In this document: positions 1-13,437 of the stretch, piece by piece
Position numbering within the stretch: the first letter of the stretch is position 1
Layout: each line of letters starts with the position of its first letter
Assembly (NCBI RefSeq): GCF_026151205.1
Contig: NC_087078.1
Location: 16,695,118-16,759,117 of the forward strand
Direction: 5' to 3'
DNA length: 64,000 bases
Source of the DNA: Bolinopsis microptera
Lineage: Eukaryota > Ctenophora > Tentaculata > Lobata > Bolinopsidae
Made by a program: the position numbers and the translations under genes
The notes under the pieces: generated by a model
Seen by the model: the letters and a program-made list of their open reading frames with translations, nothing else
What the model was told of the DNA's origin: nothing
The model's database searches: none

Positions 1-190
1 AATAAGCATATTCACAATACTTAGCAGACACATCTTCAGCATTATAATTAGGATCTGCCCAGTAGAAGTAGTGACGCATACTTTGACACACTTCACTGCT
101 TACCATATGTTATTTAGAACACAGTTAACTATTCAACACTGTTCAACACCCGTACAGTTAGCGTCACGGTAAGCATGTTTCACTGTTTTT
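1..190. other. Non-coding, nothing recognised
   Basis: AT-rich sequence with no convincing reading frame, RNA gene or repeat that I can see. Confidence 0.4.
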
Positions 191-191
191 A

Positions 192-373
192 TTATAAACC
201 CCTCCGGGATAGAATAAGATTCTGATAATCCCGGCTCCCGCTAAATAGATTCTGATAATTATTTGGTAGTCCCCAATTCCATTTCATATTTTCCATAATG
301 ATCTCATATAGCTATATTTAAGAGTAAAATGTCAAATTTGTTGGTCCTAGCACTAACCCGGAGGGGTTTATAA
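192..373. mobile_element. Short TIR element (MITE-like)
   Basis: A perfect 17-bp inverted repeat bounds this segment: TTATAAACCCCTCCGGG at 192-208 and its reverse complement at 357-373. The 182-bp interior has no coding potential and contains two direct copies of attctgataat. The outer ends begin with TTATAA, so TTAA- or TA-type target use is possible, but I see no clear target duplication. The family is unknown. Confidence 0.5.
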
Positions 374-403
374 CACATAACACCGGCACGCTTAAGTTAT
401 ATT

Positions 404-541
404 AAAATAACCCCTCGTGCTAAAGCACGTCGGGGTTATTTTCATAATAATCCCTCGTGCTTTGCACTCGAAATTATTATAAACTTTTCCCGCGCGTCGC
501 GGGAAAAATTGAAATATAATCCCTGCGCATGCCGGGGTTAT
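404..541. repeat. Cluster of four consecutive hairpins
   Basis: Four palindromes follow each other almost without gaps. Hairpin 1 pairs 404-414 with 432-442 (11 bp) plus CGTGC/GCACG inside. Hairpin 2 pairs 444-451 with 473-480 plus GTGC/GCAC inside. Hairpin 3 pairs 485-494 with 498-507 (10 bp, loop cgt). Hairpin 4 pairs 516-523 with 534-541. Three of the four share a taatccc/ggggtta arm theme, so they look like diverged copies of one fold-back unit. Confidence 0.6.
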
Positions 542-545
542 GTGT

Positions 546-2980
546 GTTGTAGTATCTAAGTGTTAAAAACTCAACACCTGTTTTTATGACCTAATAATGT
601 GGGGTTTTATGACAGAAATAAGTCTGAAAGTCGGAAAAATGCAATAATATTGCCGTGTTTGATGGAGTTTTCGGTAGTTTACCTGTCTGACTTAGCAAGA
701 CTGCTGTAACTGCAGGCCAGACCTGAGGCTACGTGCCAACCTTTCAGTGTCTCACTATAATTCCACACAAAACACTGTCTCATATTAACTGGTATTTTAT
801 CAGAACTTTTTGTTTTATCTCACGGTCACACCAGTGCAAATGGTTAGGGAAACTAGTTAGACGCCGTATCTACCTAACACCTGGATTGAAAATTACGGAG
901 TATCGCCGTATCTAGCTGAAACACCTCAAATATTTGGTTGCTTACTGTGAAATAGTTTGAATAGTTTCACACGAAAGCCTCTTATACTAGACTGCTCACT
1001 GCTAGCAACGAATAGTATTCTAACACTAGGCATTGTTTCAGATACGTTACGAAGTTCTAACTCTAGAAGTGAATGTAAGTAGATTTCAGATATCTACTGT
1101 AATATCTAGTATCTACTCTTCTATTATATCTGATATATTTACACTTTTTTTGACGTTCTTTATATATAATGTGTACTTACTCAATTTCTTGTTTGAGATA
1201 TCTCTGACATGATAGTGATAAGTACTGCGTAACAAGCTAAGAGCTCTAACTAAATTTCGACATTTCAACAACGCAGTCATTAGTCATGTCGCAGGAATTA
1301 TATAGGCTAAGTGGAATGAATTCCTATATATAACAATAACAGGTACGAGATTCCCAGACCTCAGATGTCAAATACTAAATTTCTTCTACTCTAAAAACTA
1401 TATTTCTTAAAATTACAATCCAGTTAAGATACTCAAGCTAACAAGCTTCATGTAATCATGTACACACACACACACACACTGTGTTTCTCCAGTGTCTCCA
1501 GTGTCAACATTTCAAGGTGTGTGTGCACCTCAACATTCTGCTATTGTTCCTTAATTACCAAGTTCGCGTGCTGTAGCGTCAAATTAATTATATCCCGTAC
1601 ACACCTCCAGCTCCTCTCTCTCTGTGCTGTTATAATACAGGTACTTGTGGTGAGGGACCCTCCAGCCTGTTCCATCAGCCGCTCCCTTGTCACACACATC
1701 TCCTAGGACACTAGTGAGAGTTTGCAGCTACTAGATTGCAACGTAGCACTCACATCTGGTACACTGTCCGCTGTACTTGGTACATTTTTCTCTGAAATCA
1801 GGCAAGCAGATTGCAAGAGGACGAGAAATTCTTCAATCACACCCGACCCTGGCCCTCTACATTCTTTTATAGTATAAACATTGTAGGAGCAGCTATTGGA
1901 TATCTTGTAGTTTGCACTCTAGACCTTATTCTAGCTAATTGATTTCGCGGATGGTTGAGAAGACAGCAATGCCCCGTGGCTATCATGTAAACTGAATCCT
2001 GAGTTCCATGATCCTTGCATGGTGGTGTCTAATTGGTGGTGTATAATTGGCTGCACGAGCACTGCCTCCCCATTGTTTAAAAGTAGAGTTCCTCTTATTA
2101 TTATTGTTAACAGTTAGTTACTGACTACAGTCCCCACAATCCACATGCATGATGTGCTGTAATCTAGGTCCTCATTATTGTGCGTCTGGTGGTTTCTTCA
2201 GACCTTAGTTAAATTAATTGGTTAATTAGGTAATTAAGCTGGGCGGAGATACCCATTGTCCCTAGTGTAATTTCACAGCAGAAGGAGGACAGTCAAAATT
2301 ACGAGTTTGTCCTAAACACCATGTGAATGAACTGTAAATGTTGTCGCACGTGCACATGCTGCCCGTATGAGCAGCCTAGCCTGTGGTTCAACATGCTCAT
2401 ATGCTGTAAAGTGTAGTGGGGTATTGATAATGTGAAGTGTGAAGTGATAAGAATACGTGATAAGAAGATAAGAGAATAGAAGTGATAAGAGGATAAAAAA
2501 GACATCATCTCATCGATTGGAAATATGTCATTATTAATTAAATTAGGTTTTTATGGCACAGGAAATATCTGATGGCTTATGTCACGGCGATTTGAATCAG
2601 CCGCATTTATTTAAATTCTTACTGATCAACTGATAAACTACTGTAACGATCGGCCCAGTCGACTGGGCCATAATATGTAAGAGATCATGTGCTAATTATT
2701 AGTTCCTGATAACAATTACACTGCTGGAGTGCTGGAGCGCAGCCTGCCTGTCTTGAGTCTTCCGATAAGAGCATGTTCATAAGCGTATCATATCTTGAGC
2801 ACTCAGATATTATACTGAGATATTATACTCAGATATTATACTTGAGTTCTCCTGCTCACTGCTCCATTTGTGACAACTGAACCACATTACTTCTAAACAG
2901 ACAACCTCCAATCTGTCACATGACTTTAAGTCCTCCTTATCTTTATGAGTTTGAGCCTAGTCAGGAGGGTGTAACCAGAC
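546..2980. other. Non-coding, low-complexity patches only
   Basis: I found no supported gene. There is a short (AC)n run near 1459-1478 and a short repeated agatattatact motif near 2810-2845. Reading frames here are short and have no recognisable composition or motifs. Confidence 0.4.
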
Positions 2981-3005
2981 AACTTACAGGTCTTGTGGTC
3001 TACCT

Positions 3006-3172
3006 ATCATGACACACACAGTCACACACGTGACACGCACAGTCACACACGTGACACACACAGTCACACACGTGACACACACAGTCACACACGTGACACG
3101 CACAGTCACACACGTGACACACACAGTCACACACGTGACACACACAGTCACGCACGTGTCATGACACACACG
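3006..3172. repeat. 21-bp minisatellite with one CACGTG per unit
   Basis: About seven and a half copies of a 21-bp unit (tgacacacacagtcacacacg). CACGTG occurs at 3027, 3048, 3069, 3090, 3111, 3132 and 3153, exactly 21 bp apart. The period is a multiple of three, so both strands show open frames with a seven-residue repeat; these are artefacts of the array. Confidence 0.9.
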
Positions 3173-3174
3173 CG

Positions 3175-5980
3175 CGTCCGGGATTAAGAGGGCGTGTTAT
3201 TTGACACGGTTTCAGACTACTTCATCACCCCTGGCCTGTTATTCTAAACTAGATAACATACATCTGTGGGTTTAAGTCTAAATTTGTAATTTTAATGTGC
3301 ATACACCCAGAACCATTCAGATGGAACCACTTTTAACATATATATGTGACAATGTGCTTTCAACAAGCTTTCAGGGTTGATAGATTGTTGAATGGGATTG
3401 AGTGTACAGTGTACAGTGTAGATTATCATATTAATCATCTGATTATACAACATCTGCTAATATCCCCAGGATATCATCCACTATCCTGGCTGTGTTTGGA
3501 GGCTAGATAGTATCCAATACTTACTAGTGTAGGTTGATAGTGGTTTTATCTCACAGGAAACTTGACACAGCTAAATAGGACTCACAGTGAGATTCTATAG
3601 AACTAGTTCTTTGCTGTAAGACGATTAGCACATGTCATTTGAAAGCTTCTGAAGAAGAAATTACGGTATCCCAATATATTTTTCTACAACCCCCACTTCC
3701 GCAGTCATGTATTTTTGTGAGAACTCATCTTCAAAATAGCTCCCAAACCTATTACATTGTTTCACATATGAACGTGTGAAAATATTACCTAATGTTATTG
3801 GTTGTGAAGGTATGATAAGTGCATATTATGTTCAATATAATATCCTACCACTAATATCACGTGACTCACATGTGACCTGACTGTGACTTTATTAAAGAAA
3901 CCGTGGGAGGGCCTCTTAGAACCGCATATGTTATACAAGAACAAATCGTGCATCTTGTACATTTTGTATTTTTATACAATTTATTCGTCATTTGATTACG
4001 GGTTATCAGGTTACATAAAAGATTTGAAATCATGATAAAACTCGTCTAGCCCTTGTCTAGGGGCTATACAAGGTGTATGTGTTATGAGGTAATTTGATGT
4101 GGGTGTGATAGGTTGGTACTTTCAAATTTCATTTTGGGTGCATATCCATAAATACGAATTTCTAGCTACATTCTTGGACTCATGTCTTAATACCATAGCT
4201 ATAATAAGATAATATGAAATTCGCATACTAAAAACCTGTCGTTTTAAATTTGAGGCGCTGATGCTAAGCAGGTGCTTAAGAGGTATTTTTGGTGTTTTGG
4301 AATTATTTTGGTGTTTGGAGGTATGCTATTAAAATAGGGTCAGAAACAACCACAAAAAATTGACCGATGACTTTTAAAGGTTGGCCCTTCAAGATCTTGA
4401 CTCTAGTGTCTCGGTCCTCAAAGAAGTGCATGTACAAATATGGCATGATTACAGTAGTATAATAGTACTTTTCGCGGTCCATTTCATAAGTTCCGGGCAC
4501 ATTTATAGAATCGTGTGGTTATGATGCTCGCTTTTGTGGACTAACGGCCGAGAAAGTTACATTTTTTACGAATTCGAAGTTTGTTATAGTCTGCTATTAT
4601 TTCTAATAGTCTACTATCATTATAACAAGTGCATAATTTAAACATGTATTCCATATTGTTGCGTACGGTACGGTAAGATGAATCACGAATTGTTCTTGGT
4701 GTGTAACAACAAAAATAAGTATTCCAAAATAACTAGTCATCGTGTGTGTTCATTTTCTCATCCGTAAACAATAATTACCTGACGATATTGACCCATGAAT
4801 TTCAGTAATAGGTCGCCAAGAGACTTTAAATTTAGTGAAAAAGCTTGGCAAAGACAAACTTTGTGGAGCGCGCGAAAACATTATACTAATGTAAATTATA
4901 AATTTCACATTTACCATGACAGAGAAGCGCGTGCCGGCCGCTTGCGCCCTTGATCTAGGCTGATCTGCTAAACAGACTCAGTACTCGATAAATAATGTCG
5001 TCAGAAATTTTAGCATAAAAGTATTTATTGCTGCAGGCTGCTTATAATTTAACCGACTGTAAATTAATCATCCAATGGTCTACTGCGCAGAAAGAATAAT
5101 TTAACGCGACGGATAACTTTCATAAACGGTTAAATGTATGACCAATGACGCAATAAAAACTTCAGGCGATTACCTCTTAAAGTTAAACTTCGGTAGTCAG
5201 TTCGAGTAGCAATTTCAATCAACAGTAAATAGTTAATAGAGACCATATGGATTGTAAAATAAAGTCTGTTTACATTTGGCTTAATTCGTCTTTCGGACCA
5301 GTTTGACAAGTCACCATGAACGCCTGAAAATATTTAGAAACTAATAACTATAGAAAAGAACTCACTTTATCAAATTACTTTGAAAATAATCACCCTCTAT
5401 CTTCAGATGAAACTGAGTACAAGTTGTATTACGGTAACGCCTGTGAACGTATAGATGGAGGTTCCCAAGTATCACCAGCTCCCTCCCCGATCGGTTAGTT
5501 TATTAAAGAATTTACTTAACTTAAGTTCGTTACGCTCAAATGTCAGTTTAAACCTCCGATTATTTGCATGTCTTTCTAGAATAAGCAGATAAATACCTCC
5601 TTGCTTGTGTTAAGTTTTAGAATGGCAGTTGATTTGGGGACTGGTCCGTAGTACCAGCCAATGTTTACTCAAAAGTAATATATAATTGAAATAAGTTAAA
5701 TATTCATCCCCGAGGGGCACGCAGATTATAATTGTGATGTTATCTATTAAAACTATTCGATTAAAATTTTATTGGTCGAGTCTACTAGCCCTGATCTGCA
5801 AACATATTTGATATTGGTAACTTTATGATGCTGCCTCACCGCAATTAGGTGTGTTATCAGTGTAGATATGCGCTATGTGGCAGTGAAATAAGGAATGTGC
5901 TGTTAGAATGGCAGGTGGTTTGAAATGTTGTCCTGATTCAGATTGTTTAATTTGAGCTGTATGAGTTTGGTTTTGAGTGA
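3175..5980. other. Non-coding, nothing recognised
   Basis: About 2.8 kb without a supported gene. Short open frames (for example 4303-4500 on the minus strand) have no recognisable motif or splice context. The lower end may include the 3' untranslated part of the adjacent LINE copy. Confidence 0.35.
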
Positions 5981-5987
5981 TTATTGA

Positions 5988-7285
5988 CTATGTTCTTTGT
6001 GATTTACGTAATCCAGGTAGGTTGTGGAGTAAAAATGGTGGCCATTCGTCGTTGCAGCCAGCACTTTGCAAGTCTAGTAGTACTTTTTTTGACGAATTCT
6101 TATATATGTTGATAGAAAATATACTGGATGGGCATGTAATGCGAGTGTTATGCTCTGAAATAGCGAGCATTGGGCCTTTATAAAAGATGCTAGATCTCAG
6201 GTCAGTCTGTGAGTAAATTGATAACCAGTCTAAGTTTTGTTCGTGTGACGTTCCTTGTTTGGGTGTGTTAGGAGGGAAAAGTTCTGAAATCGATTTAGGT
6301 AACAAACTAGACATATTTCGAACTTTGTGCAGTAAAATAAGTGCGTTTTTAACGATAACCCCTTGAACGGTTAAGACCTCGTGTTCTTTAAATGCTAGTT
6401 TTGTGTGTTCTGGCAGTTTTCCGTCCTTGTAGTAGTAGTTCACATTTCCGGCCATAACTGCCTTCATACCTTGTTTTTGTTTAGCAAAAAGAGATTCTAT
6501 AAGAGATTTTGAAGCAAATCCCCAGACAAGTGAGCAAAAGTTTAAATGGGACTGAACAAAACTTTGGAAAATCTGTAAACGGGCCTTCATTGGCAATTTA
6601 TGTTTTATCCTGTACATCACCCCAATAAATCTTGACATCTTGCTCCTCAGTGCTTTTATGTGGCTACTCCAGTTAAGCTTTTCATCTACAATTACACCAA
6701 GAAACCGGGCTTCAGTTTTACGTTCTAATACTGTATTTTCTATTTGTACTTTAATCAATGATGGTTCTATGCGCTTTTTCGAGAAAATCATATAACACGT
6801 CTTTTTTAGATTTAGTGCTAATCCGTTGCTATTAACCCACCGTGATAATGTTTCCGTTAGTTGGTTGACCCTTAGCATTAGTTCTTGGACATTGGAACCG
6901 TTAATAATGATATTTGCATCGTCTGCATAAAGTATGAATTTTACCATCATGTTAGAAATACCGGGAAGATCGTTGATGTATATGACGAAAAGTAAGGGAC
7001 CTAGTATGCTCCCTTGTGGAACACCATGCACAATAGGCTTGTGGGACGAATGTGAATTGTTTATTGCTACATATTGGCTTCTATCACTTAGGTATGACTC
7101 AAACCACTTTAGAGCTATTCCCCGGATGCCGTAGTGCTGTAATTTATTTAGCAGTGTAGCATGATCCAGGACGTCAAACGCTTTACTGTAATCTAATAAT
7201 AGCAGTAGTGAAATTTGGTTTTTGCTAAGAGAGTGTAAAATTGTACTTTGTGCATTAAGAAGAGCATGTTCACAGTTTATCTCTT
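5988..7285 (-). mobile_element. 5'-truncated LINE reverse transcriptase
   Basis: The minus-strand frame is open from about 7285 to a stop at 5988, roughly 430 codons. It carries reverse transcriptase palm signatures in order: LLDYSKAFDVLDH near 7150-7200, GVPQGSILGPLLF just below 7030, and the catalytic YADD in FILYADDA near 6925. A thumb-like section and a long C-terminal tail follow. No endonuclease or upstream RT fingers are present: above 7285 the frame meets stops at once, the pattern expected of 5' truncation on insertion. The motif style fits the Jockey/CR1-like clades, but I cannot assign a clade. No frameshift is visible in the remaining part, so the copy may be young. The first start codon offered in the frame (GTG at 7031) is an accident; the true frame extends above it. 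Confidence 0.85.
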
Positions 7286-7289
7286 ACTT

Positions 7290-10200
7290 TATCGCCTAAC
7301 AGCTATCCAATCAAGTTTCACACAAATCAAACCGAAATAGTTCATAGTCCATAACAAAGTGATAATGGAACATATTACCGTAGCATTGTTTTATTTGTTA
7401 ATAGTTGACACTTCCTCACAATGGTGTAGCCTTGAGGCTCCATCTGATTGGCCCGCCGACGTTATAAGAGGTGTTTTCCTAGTCATCAACAGCTTAATAA
7501 CCTGTTTCTACCAAACTGGAACATTTCCAATCACATATCCCACTTCTGATCCGTTTCCAATCATCAACAAGCAGTGTAACACGTTGGCGGTGTAACGTTT
7601 CCACGCCACAGAGAGTGCTTCCTTCCTAATTTGTATTCCGTTTTCTCAGTTTCCCGTCGGGCTTGTTTACAGCCCTACTTCTAGTACTCTGCTGATTTGC
7701 TTCTCCAGTCAACGTTCGTCATTACTAGCCTGCGGAGCTACCCTTGTTTCTTCTATAACATTCTTATGGTCCGTAAAACGTGCGGTTTGGGTTTATTTTA
7801 CTATTAACGTATATAATGCTGCACTCACTTTTTAACTGTCCATTGATCGAATTTCATGACATTTTCACAGCTTGCGGTGTTCTTATAATTTGTCTACCGA
7901 CTGGATCGTCCGTTCGGGCCAGATTCCATTATTTTCGCTATATTATAGTTAAATCTAGTCGGCAATATTAACACTTAAGTCAATTTACAAACCACCCACC
8001 AAGCCTTTGTCCCCTTATGACTTTATATTATATGTTATGTAATATCCGGATAAGAAAATTAATTGTGAGTCGCATTTTTGAGATGTTTTCAGTTCAAATT
8101 TCTTGATATTTCCGTACCAAGGGTTTTAATACTTTCAACACCACTATATAACAAATAATTTGAGAACATGAATATGATGTAGTTTTTGAAACGTTGAACT
8201 GTTTCCTTTACCTGAAAGGAGCATTTTTCCTTCGTCGCTTGTACAGACATTTTGAACTCTAAATATTATATATTATTTAAATAAATCTATTCGGCAATAT
8301 TGAAACTTAAGTGAATTTACAAATCACCCATCTTTGTCCCCATATGACGAAATTATATTATTAATACAGTTATGAGAGGAAAAAACGTAGGATTGTAGTT
8401 TGGTCATTTCCGTAAATACCTCAGTTGACCAAAATCATTTCCCGTTTATCACCTTTTTGACCGGCTTGCGACCGCAACAGTCATATAAGTTACAATTATT
8501 GCTATAATTTCAATCAGAGCTTCACTCATGAACAGGCTCCGCATAACCAAGTCATGCTCATACTTTTCTTGAATTAGGTTAAAAATAGTTGTCCTCGATT
8601 TCACGGAGATTCTTGTCGCGCCCCGATTGATTAAGTTATTACTGTCGTCCTGAAGGAAATAGGATTGAAAATAGAGAAGGCATGTATCACTTATCTCTTG
8701 GAGTCTAGTGTTTATCGCTAATCGTCGAGAGAGGTTTTGTCGATCGCTCCCCAGCTTCTTGACTTTATATAAGCCCTGTAGGCAGCGTTTCAGCACTTAT
8801 TTCAGCTTGTTTAAATGCTTTACGAACTCGTTTGATTGCATCGTCTGAAAGCTTGTATCAAGCTATTAGATACGAGAATTGAGGAAGCCATGAAGCCGTC
8901 TTGATTACCTGTAATGACGTTAAATAGCAACGGTCATTAAAATATTGAATTGGTCCGTCTAATGATTACCTCAAACGATATTTAACATTTGTTACCCCAT
9001 CAGCATCTTAGACTGCACGTTATTTACAATTCTGCTATTTGGTTCTTCCACTACCATCGGGACCTCTCCCTTAGCCTTATATAATGTAACCGTTATTTAT
9101 ATTTTGTCAAACCAGCTCTGATCAAGTTGTATCATATATATGCACGGTCACGTTCCTCAAGTACTACCACCACACATCACGCATAAACTTTATGTTACAG
9201 TGACGTCACACCCGCGTACGCAGTACACCAGCTCTTAAGCTGATATTATGTGAAGTAGTGAGGGAGCCCATCTACTGAAGTTGCCACTCGAGCCACTTGC
9301 TGGCTAGCCTGCTTGCTGACCGACTGAGAAATGCTTAGTATCGGCTCTACTGTAGCTATATTGGTATTGTTGCTTTGATTGTGGTTTACTACGTACTAGT
9401 GGTAATAATAAATACTGGAATATTCTTACATCCATTATAATTAATAGACTGTTAGACTAACAGCATATTAATTATAATGAGCTGTTAGTCCTCTAATTTC
9501 TATAAGTCTAAAGATACTGTGAAACAACATTAATTACTACTACAGTCTCTTTTATTTTAACTAACTTAGTCCGATCTACGCCATCCATATATCCTACATC
9601 ATATCCTACATTTCATCTACACCTGCACCCTACATATCTTACATTTACACTCTACGCTATATCTCCATATATCCTACATCAGGGCTGTGAGTTAACACTC
9701 TTAAGAGTTTGTCCCAACTTCCTTCTGCAACATAGACACATCAACTACTTTTCCACACTGTAACTTTACTGGCTTCTTTTTAATTGTCTGGTTCACTAAT
9801 AACCAATAGATAAACCCACCACACGGTTCCACAACCAACAAACCAGCTAGATATTCAGTCACGGGGTTAAGTCTGGATCGGAAGATGTTGTGAAGTTTAA
9901 TATTGGCTGTGTACTTTCTAATGTGCTGAGTAACTGGTCATGGTAATCGCTAACTTTTCCCCTGGCTTGATAACCCGTTTGGTATTGTCTGAGCTGATAC
10001 TTCTGAATTTAGCTTAAATATTTATTTCAGTTTGGGCAATTTATCTTTTCTGAGTTAGAATTTAGAAATGAATGAGTCAATAGACCCTGACCAGGGTTAA
10101 CTGACGCCTCATTGCTCAAATTGATGACAAATTGGTCTAGTCGTTCACGGGAAGATTCAATCATTTGATGAAAGACCATGCAATTTTTCTAAGAATCTTC

Positions 10201-13200
10201 TACTTGTAGTCAGATTTAAAAAATCGTATGATCACTTGCAGTGATCAAACTTCAAAGTAGTGAATTCAAATCTACAGAATGAATATGGTAATGAGAAGTT
10301 GATTGATCGGCAGTACAGTTATCACGTTTCCATCATCCAGTTGCTAAGGAGATTATAACATAACTTCTCCGCATTTTGTAAAATCTGTAAATTTAATATC
10401 TTTCGTTAGAATTCATACCTTTTAATATTCCACGTTAACACGCTTCGATGCTTATATTTTGATTTTTAATTCCCGCTAGATTTCGCATCATGCTTGATTT
10501 TGAGATTACGCCGTAATAAAATTACGGTTCAGGTCGCTGAGAATTTTCATTACGGTGTTATGCGCTGCGAATATTATATAATATATGGAAGAAACTTTCA
10601 CGCGTGTCATAAAGGAAACTCAAACTATGTGCCTTAAACCAATATCAATCCAACAACTTAATATATAGCCCCAACTGAAAAACAAATAACCCCTTAACAT
10701 TAACGGTCATATGGATTGGCATGAACCCAATCGGTATGTAGGTTTGTAGATTCCTTTAAAAGGCATGATTACCCCACACAACCACCCAGCTGATAGTGGT
10801 CCCCCTAATGGAAGATTTCTCCCCCAATCTGACTGTCAGGTAGCAAGCTGTAGGGGACAATGTTCTCAACCAATTAAGAAGCCATCACACAATACCCTAC
10901 AATACCCCATTAAATCACTTGTCTGTCATCGTTGGTATTAATCTGACTGCTGGAGTGTTCACCGTTCTTAATCCCATCCATCAGACAATGTTAATCTTAT
11001 GAAAATGCAGCTCGGGAGGGTTCAAATTTCGGAATTATGTCATGTTTATATCTGTACAATTGGTGGGCTAACTGCCCAATACCTGTACAATCATGATCGT
11101 ATTATATCAAACTGGCTGGCGTTTTCATTTGTCTAGTGTATGTTCAGAAGATTGATTTATCATATCCATCTCCGTCATGACATGACATCGTGCTCTATAA
11201 CTCGACAAATTATGCTTCTTGGTGAGCCTGCACTGCTCCCATGTCATGTTTGAAAATGTCCATGATACATACTGGACCTTCAAACAATCGTGGCTAAGTT
11301 CTCATTCAATTCTCATTCTCTCCGTTCTTGATGGAGATTTGAGGAGAATATCACACCTCCCGTACTCGTGCTCAACCTAAACACACTCTTGCTCAGTGTA
11401 ATCACGACAATTTTAAGAACTGTTTGTATCCATGTTACCGAATCTTTGCTTGACAGAAAGCACATTAAGTGTGTGTCCCTGGATGTTATTCAAAGAGCTT
11501 TCTTAAGACTATACCTTTGTCAAGCTCTATTTGTAAATTTTTCTAGGGCTTCCTTGGTATTTTTATTCTGCCATCTACTTGTTCTTTGTTTTCCTCGGAA
11601 CTCATCCCTCCCCCCTCCCTTTCTCCATGTAGCCTTAACCTTTTAAATTATTGAACCGACGATACATAGTATCGTCGTATAATATTCTCCATAATTAAAT
11701 TTAAAGTCGTAGCCACTTTTTAATAAAAATGATTAAATGATAGTCTCGGAACAAGGATTGTTAATTTCTTTCAGATTCGCAGGTAGCGTTAATAACACGG
11801 ATTCTTAACCGCAAAATAACAAAACAAACGCCGCGTAGCATAGCAGAAAACTTAAACTTCTATGTGTTAAATACTGAATATGATCGGAGAAATCATATCT
11901 AGATTTTAACTTCTTAATTTATAAATCTACAAAAGCTCTCATATGTTGTTGAACATTTTATATGCCTGGCACAACTTCAGTTTTCAGTTTTGTCGCATCA
12001 CAGATGCTCCAACTTCTCTTAAAATAAGCGAATTTTAAACACTCTCAAACTATCCCGTGATCAGTCTCTGAATTTAAATCACCATTAAAAGTATTAAGTA
12101 CCGGTCATCAACTCCCAGAATTACCATGTCATGTTAATTTTCAGTTTGCTCGCCCTGCTTGATTTATAATGCAGAACGTTTTAAATCACCGTACGTACTA
12201 CATGTGACAAGAACACAAACGCTGTTTCAAAAAAGCTATTTTTGAAAATTTAGATAAAGCTCTCAGGACGATACAAACAGTATGTCCATGTTGCTAAATG
12301 TGATCATTTTTAGTTTGATGTATTGGCCTTAGAGCACCGCAGTTTCAGCTTCTAACGTTTGGATTTGCAGAAACAATTGTAAATAATAAACTCGATTTTA
12401 AGTAGCTTCCTCAGCGCTGTGAATTTCTGCAGTTCTAAGGATTAAAATCTTTAAACACAACTTATTTTGTCGGATTAATGTTTGGTCGGACAGGCAAATT
12501 GGCACTTTATGAATAATTCGGTTAAACTTGTCTGCAGATCTCTATTCACTAGTCTAAGTGTTATCACGGTCAGGTTCCTGGCGTTTTATCGTTTTCATAC
12601 ACCGTACATGTGGTATCCATACTTCAATAGCATGTTTTTATGACATTTGTAATTCGTGAGTATGCAATTTCCCAATATAATCACCCCCAGCTCTAGTAGG
12701 GTGTGTGTGATCTATTTAATGTTCCCCTCCTCATCTAATGTCATTAAATCGTTACTTTTCATGGTTAATATACTATCTAATACGCTACTCTTCCAACCTT
12801 AAAGATCTATTAGTATTATCAAATTTGATCCGAAAGCCCCTCCTGAAACAATTTACATCAAACAACTTCTGCGCCTGGAAGTCTCCAAAATAACTAAAGA
12901 TTTCCAACTTTACCAAACTTTGCTGATGAAGTTCATTCTGACTTAAGTTCGTTGATGATCTAAAAGGGTCGATGATGAAAGGTACGTGGGAGTGGGGAGG
13001 GGTCCGTGTCTAGGGTTATTTAGGTCATGCTTCTTTCTCCCTGTCTATCTGTGATATAGTGTCACATTAATTTAAATTGATATCGCAAGTGCAGGTTTTT
13101 TGTTTTTTTTGTACATCCTTTTTTTAACTGGGTATTTATTATATGTTATAGGTCTTGATACGTGACTGTGGCCTGTGATATGACCAATAATATGTTCAGC

Positions 13201-13437
13201 TTCCCCCGACGTTCGGGAGATTATCTGTTTCGTTTCAATCTCACATTTCTTCTCAAATTAAGTTGATTTGATAAGTATTTCAACATTTCTGAAGATCAGT
13301 AACGATGATCTGTAAGTACTACCAGTATGCCATTGATAAGTGAAGTACGTTGGTTTTTTAAATAAATCGATTTAGTGTAGTTAAAGACACAATTTTCCAA
13401 AGAATTGGCACTCCCAAATGGGCGCTACAAATCAAGA
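7290..13437. other. Long non-coding stretch
   Basis: About 6 kb with no gene I can support. It includes the direct repeat pair at 7945-8365, a low-complexity tccatatatcctacat-rich patch at 9585-9685, and scattered AT-rich sequence. A 115-codon minus-strand frame at 8449-8796 with a hydrophobic C-terminus has no recognisable family and no clear exon borders. This may be intergenic or intronic sequence. Confidence 0.35.
7945..8365. repeat. Direct repeat pair of about 85 bp
   Basis: The segment near 7945-8035 (aaatctagtcggcaatatt, then acttaagtcaatttacaaac, then tttgtcccc-tatgac) recurs near 8280-8365 with scattered substitutions. The copies are about 335 bp apart in the same orientation, consistent with an old local duplication or two solo ends of a repeat family. 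Confidence 0.6.

Noticed and set aside
2984-3187. Overlapping frames on both strands with seven-residue repeats
   Set aside because: The 21-bp satellite period is divisible by three, so frames stay open by construction.
8449-8796. 115-codon minus-strand frame with hydrophobic C-terminus
   Set aside because: No recognised motif, homologue in the window or splice context; length alone is weak evidence in AT-rich DNA.
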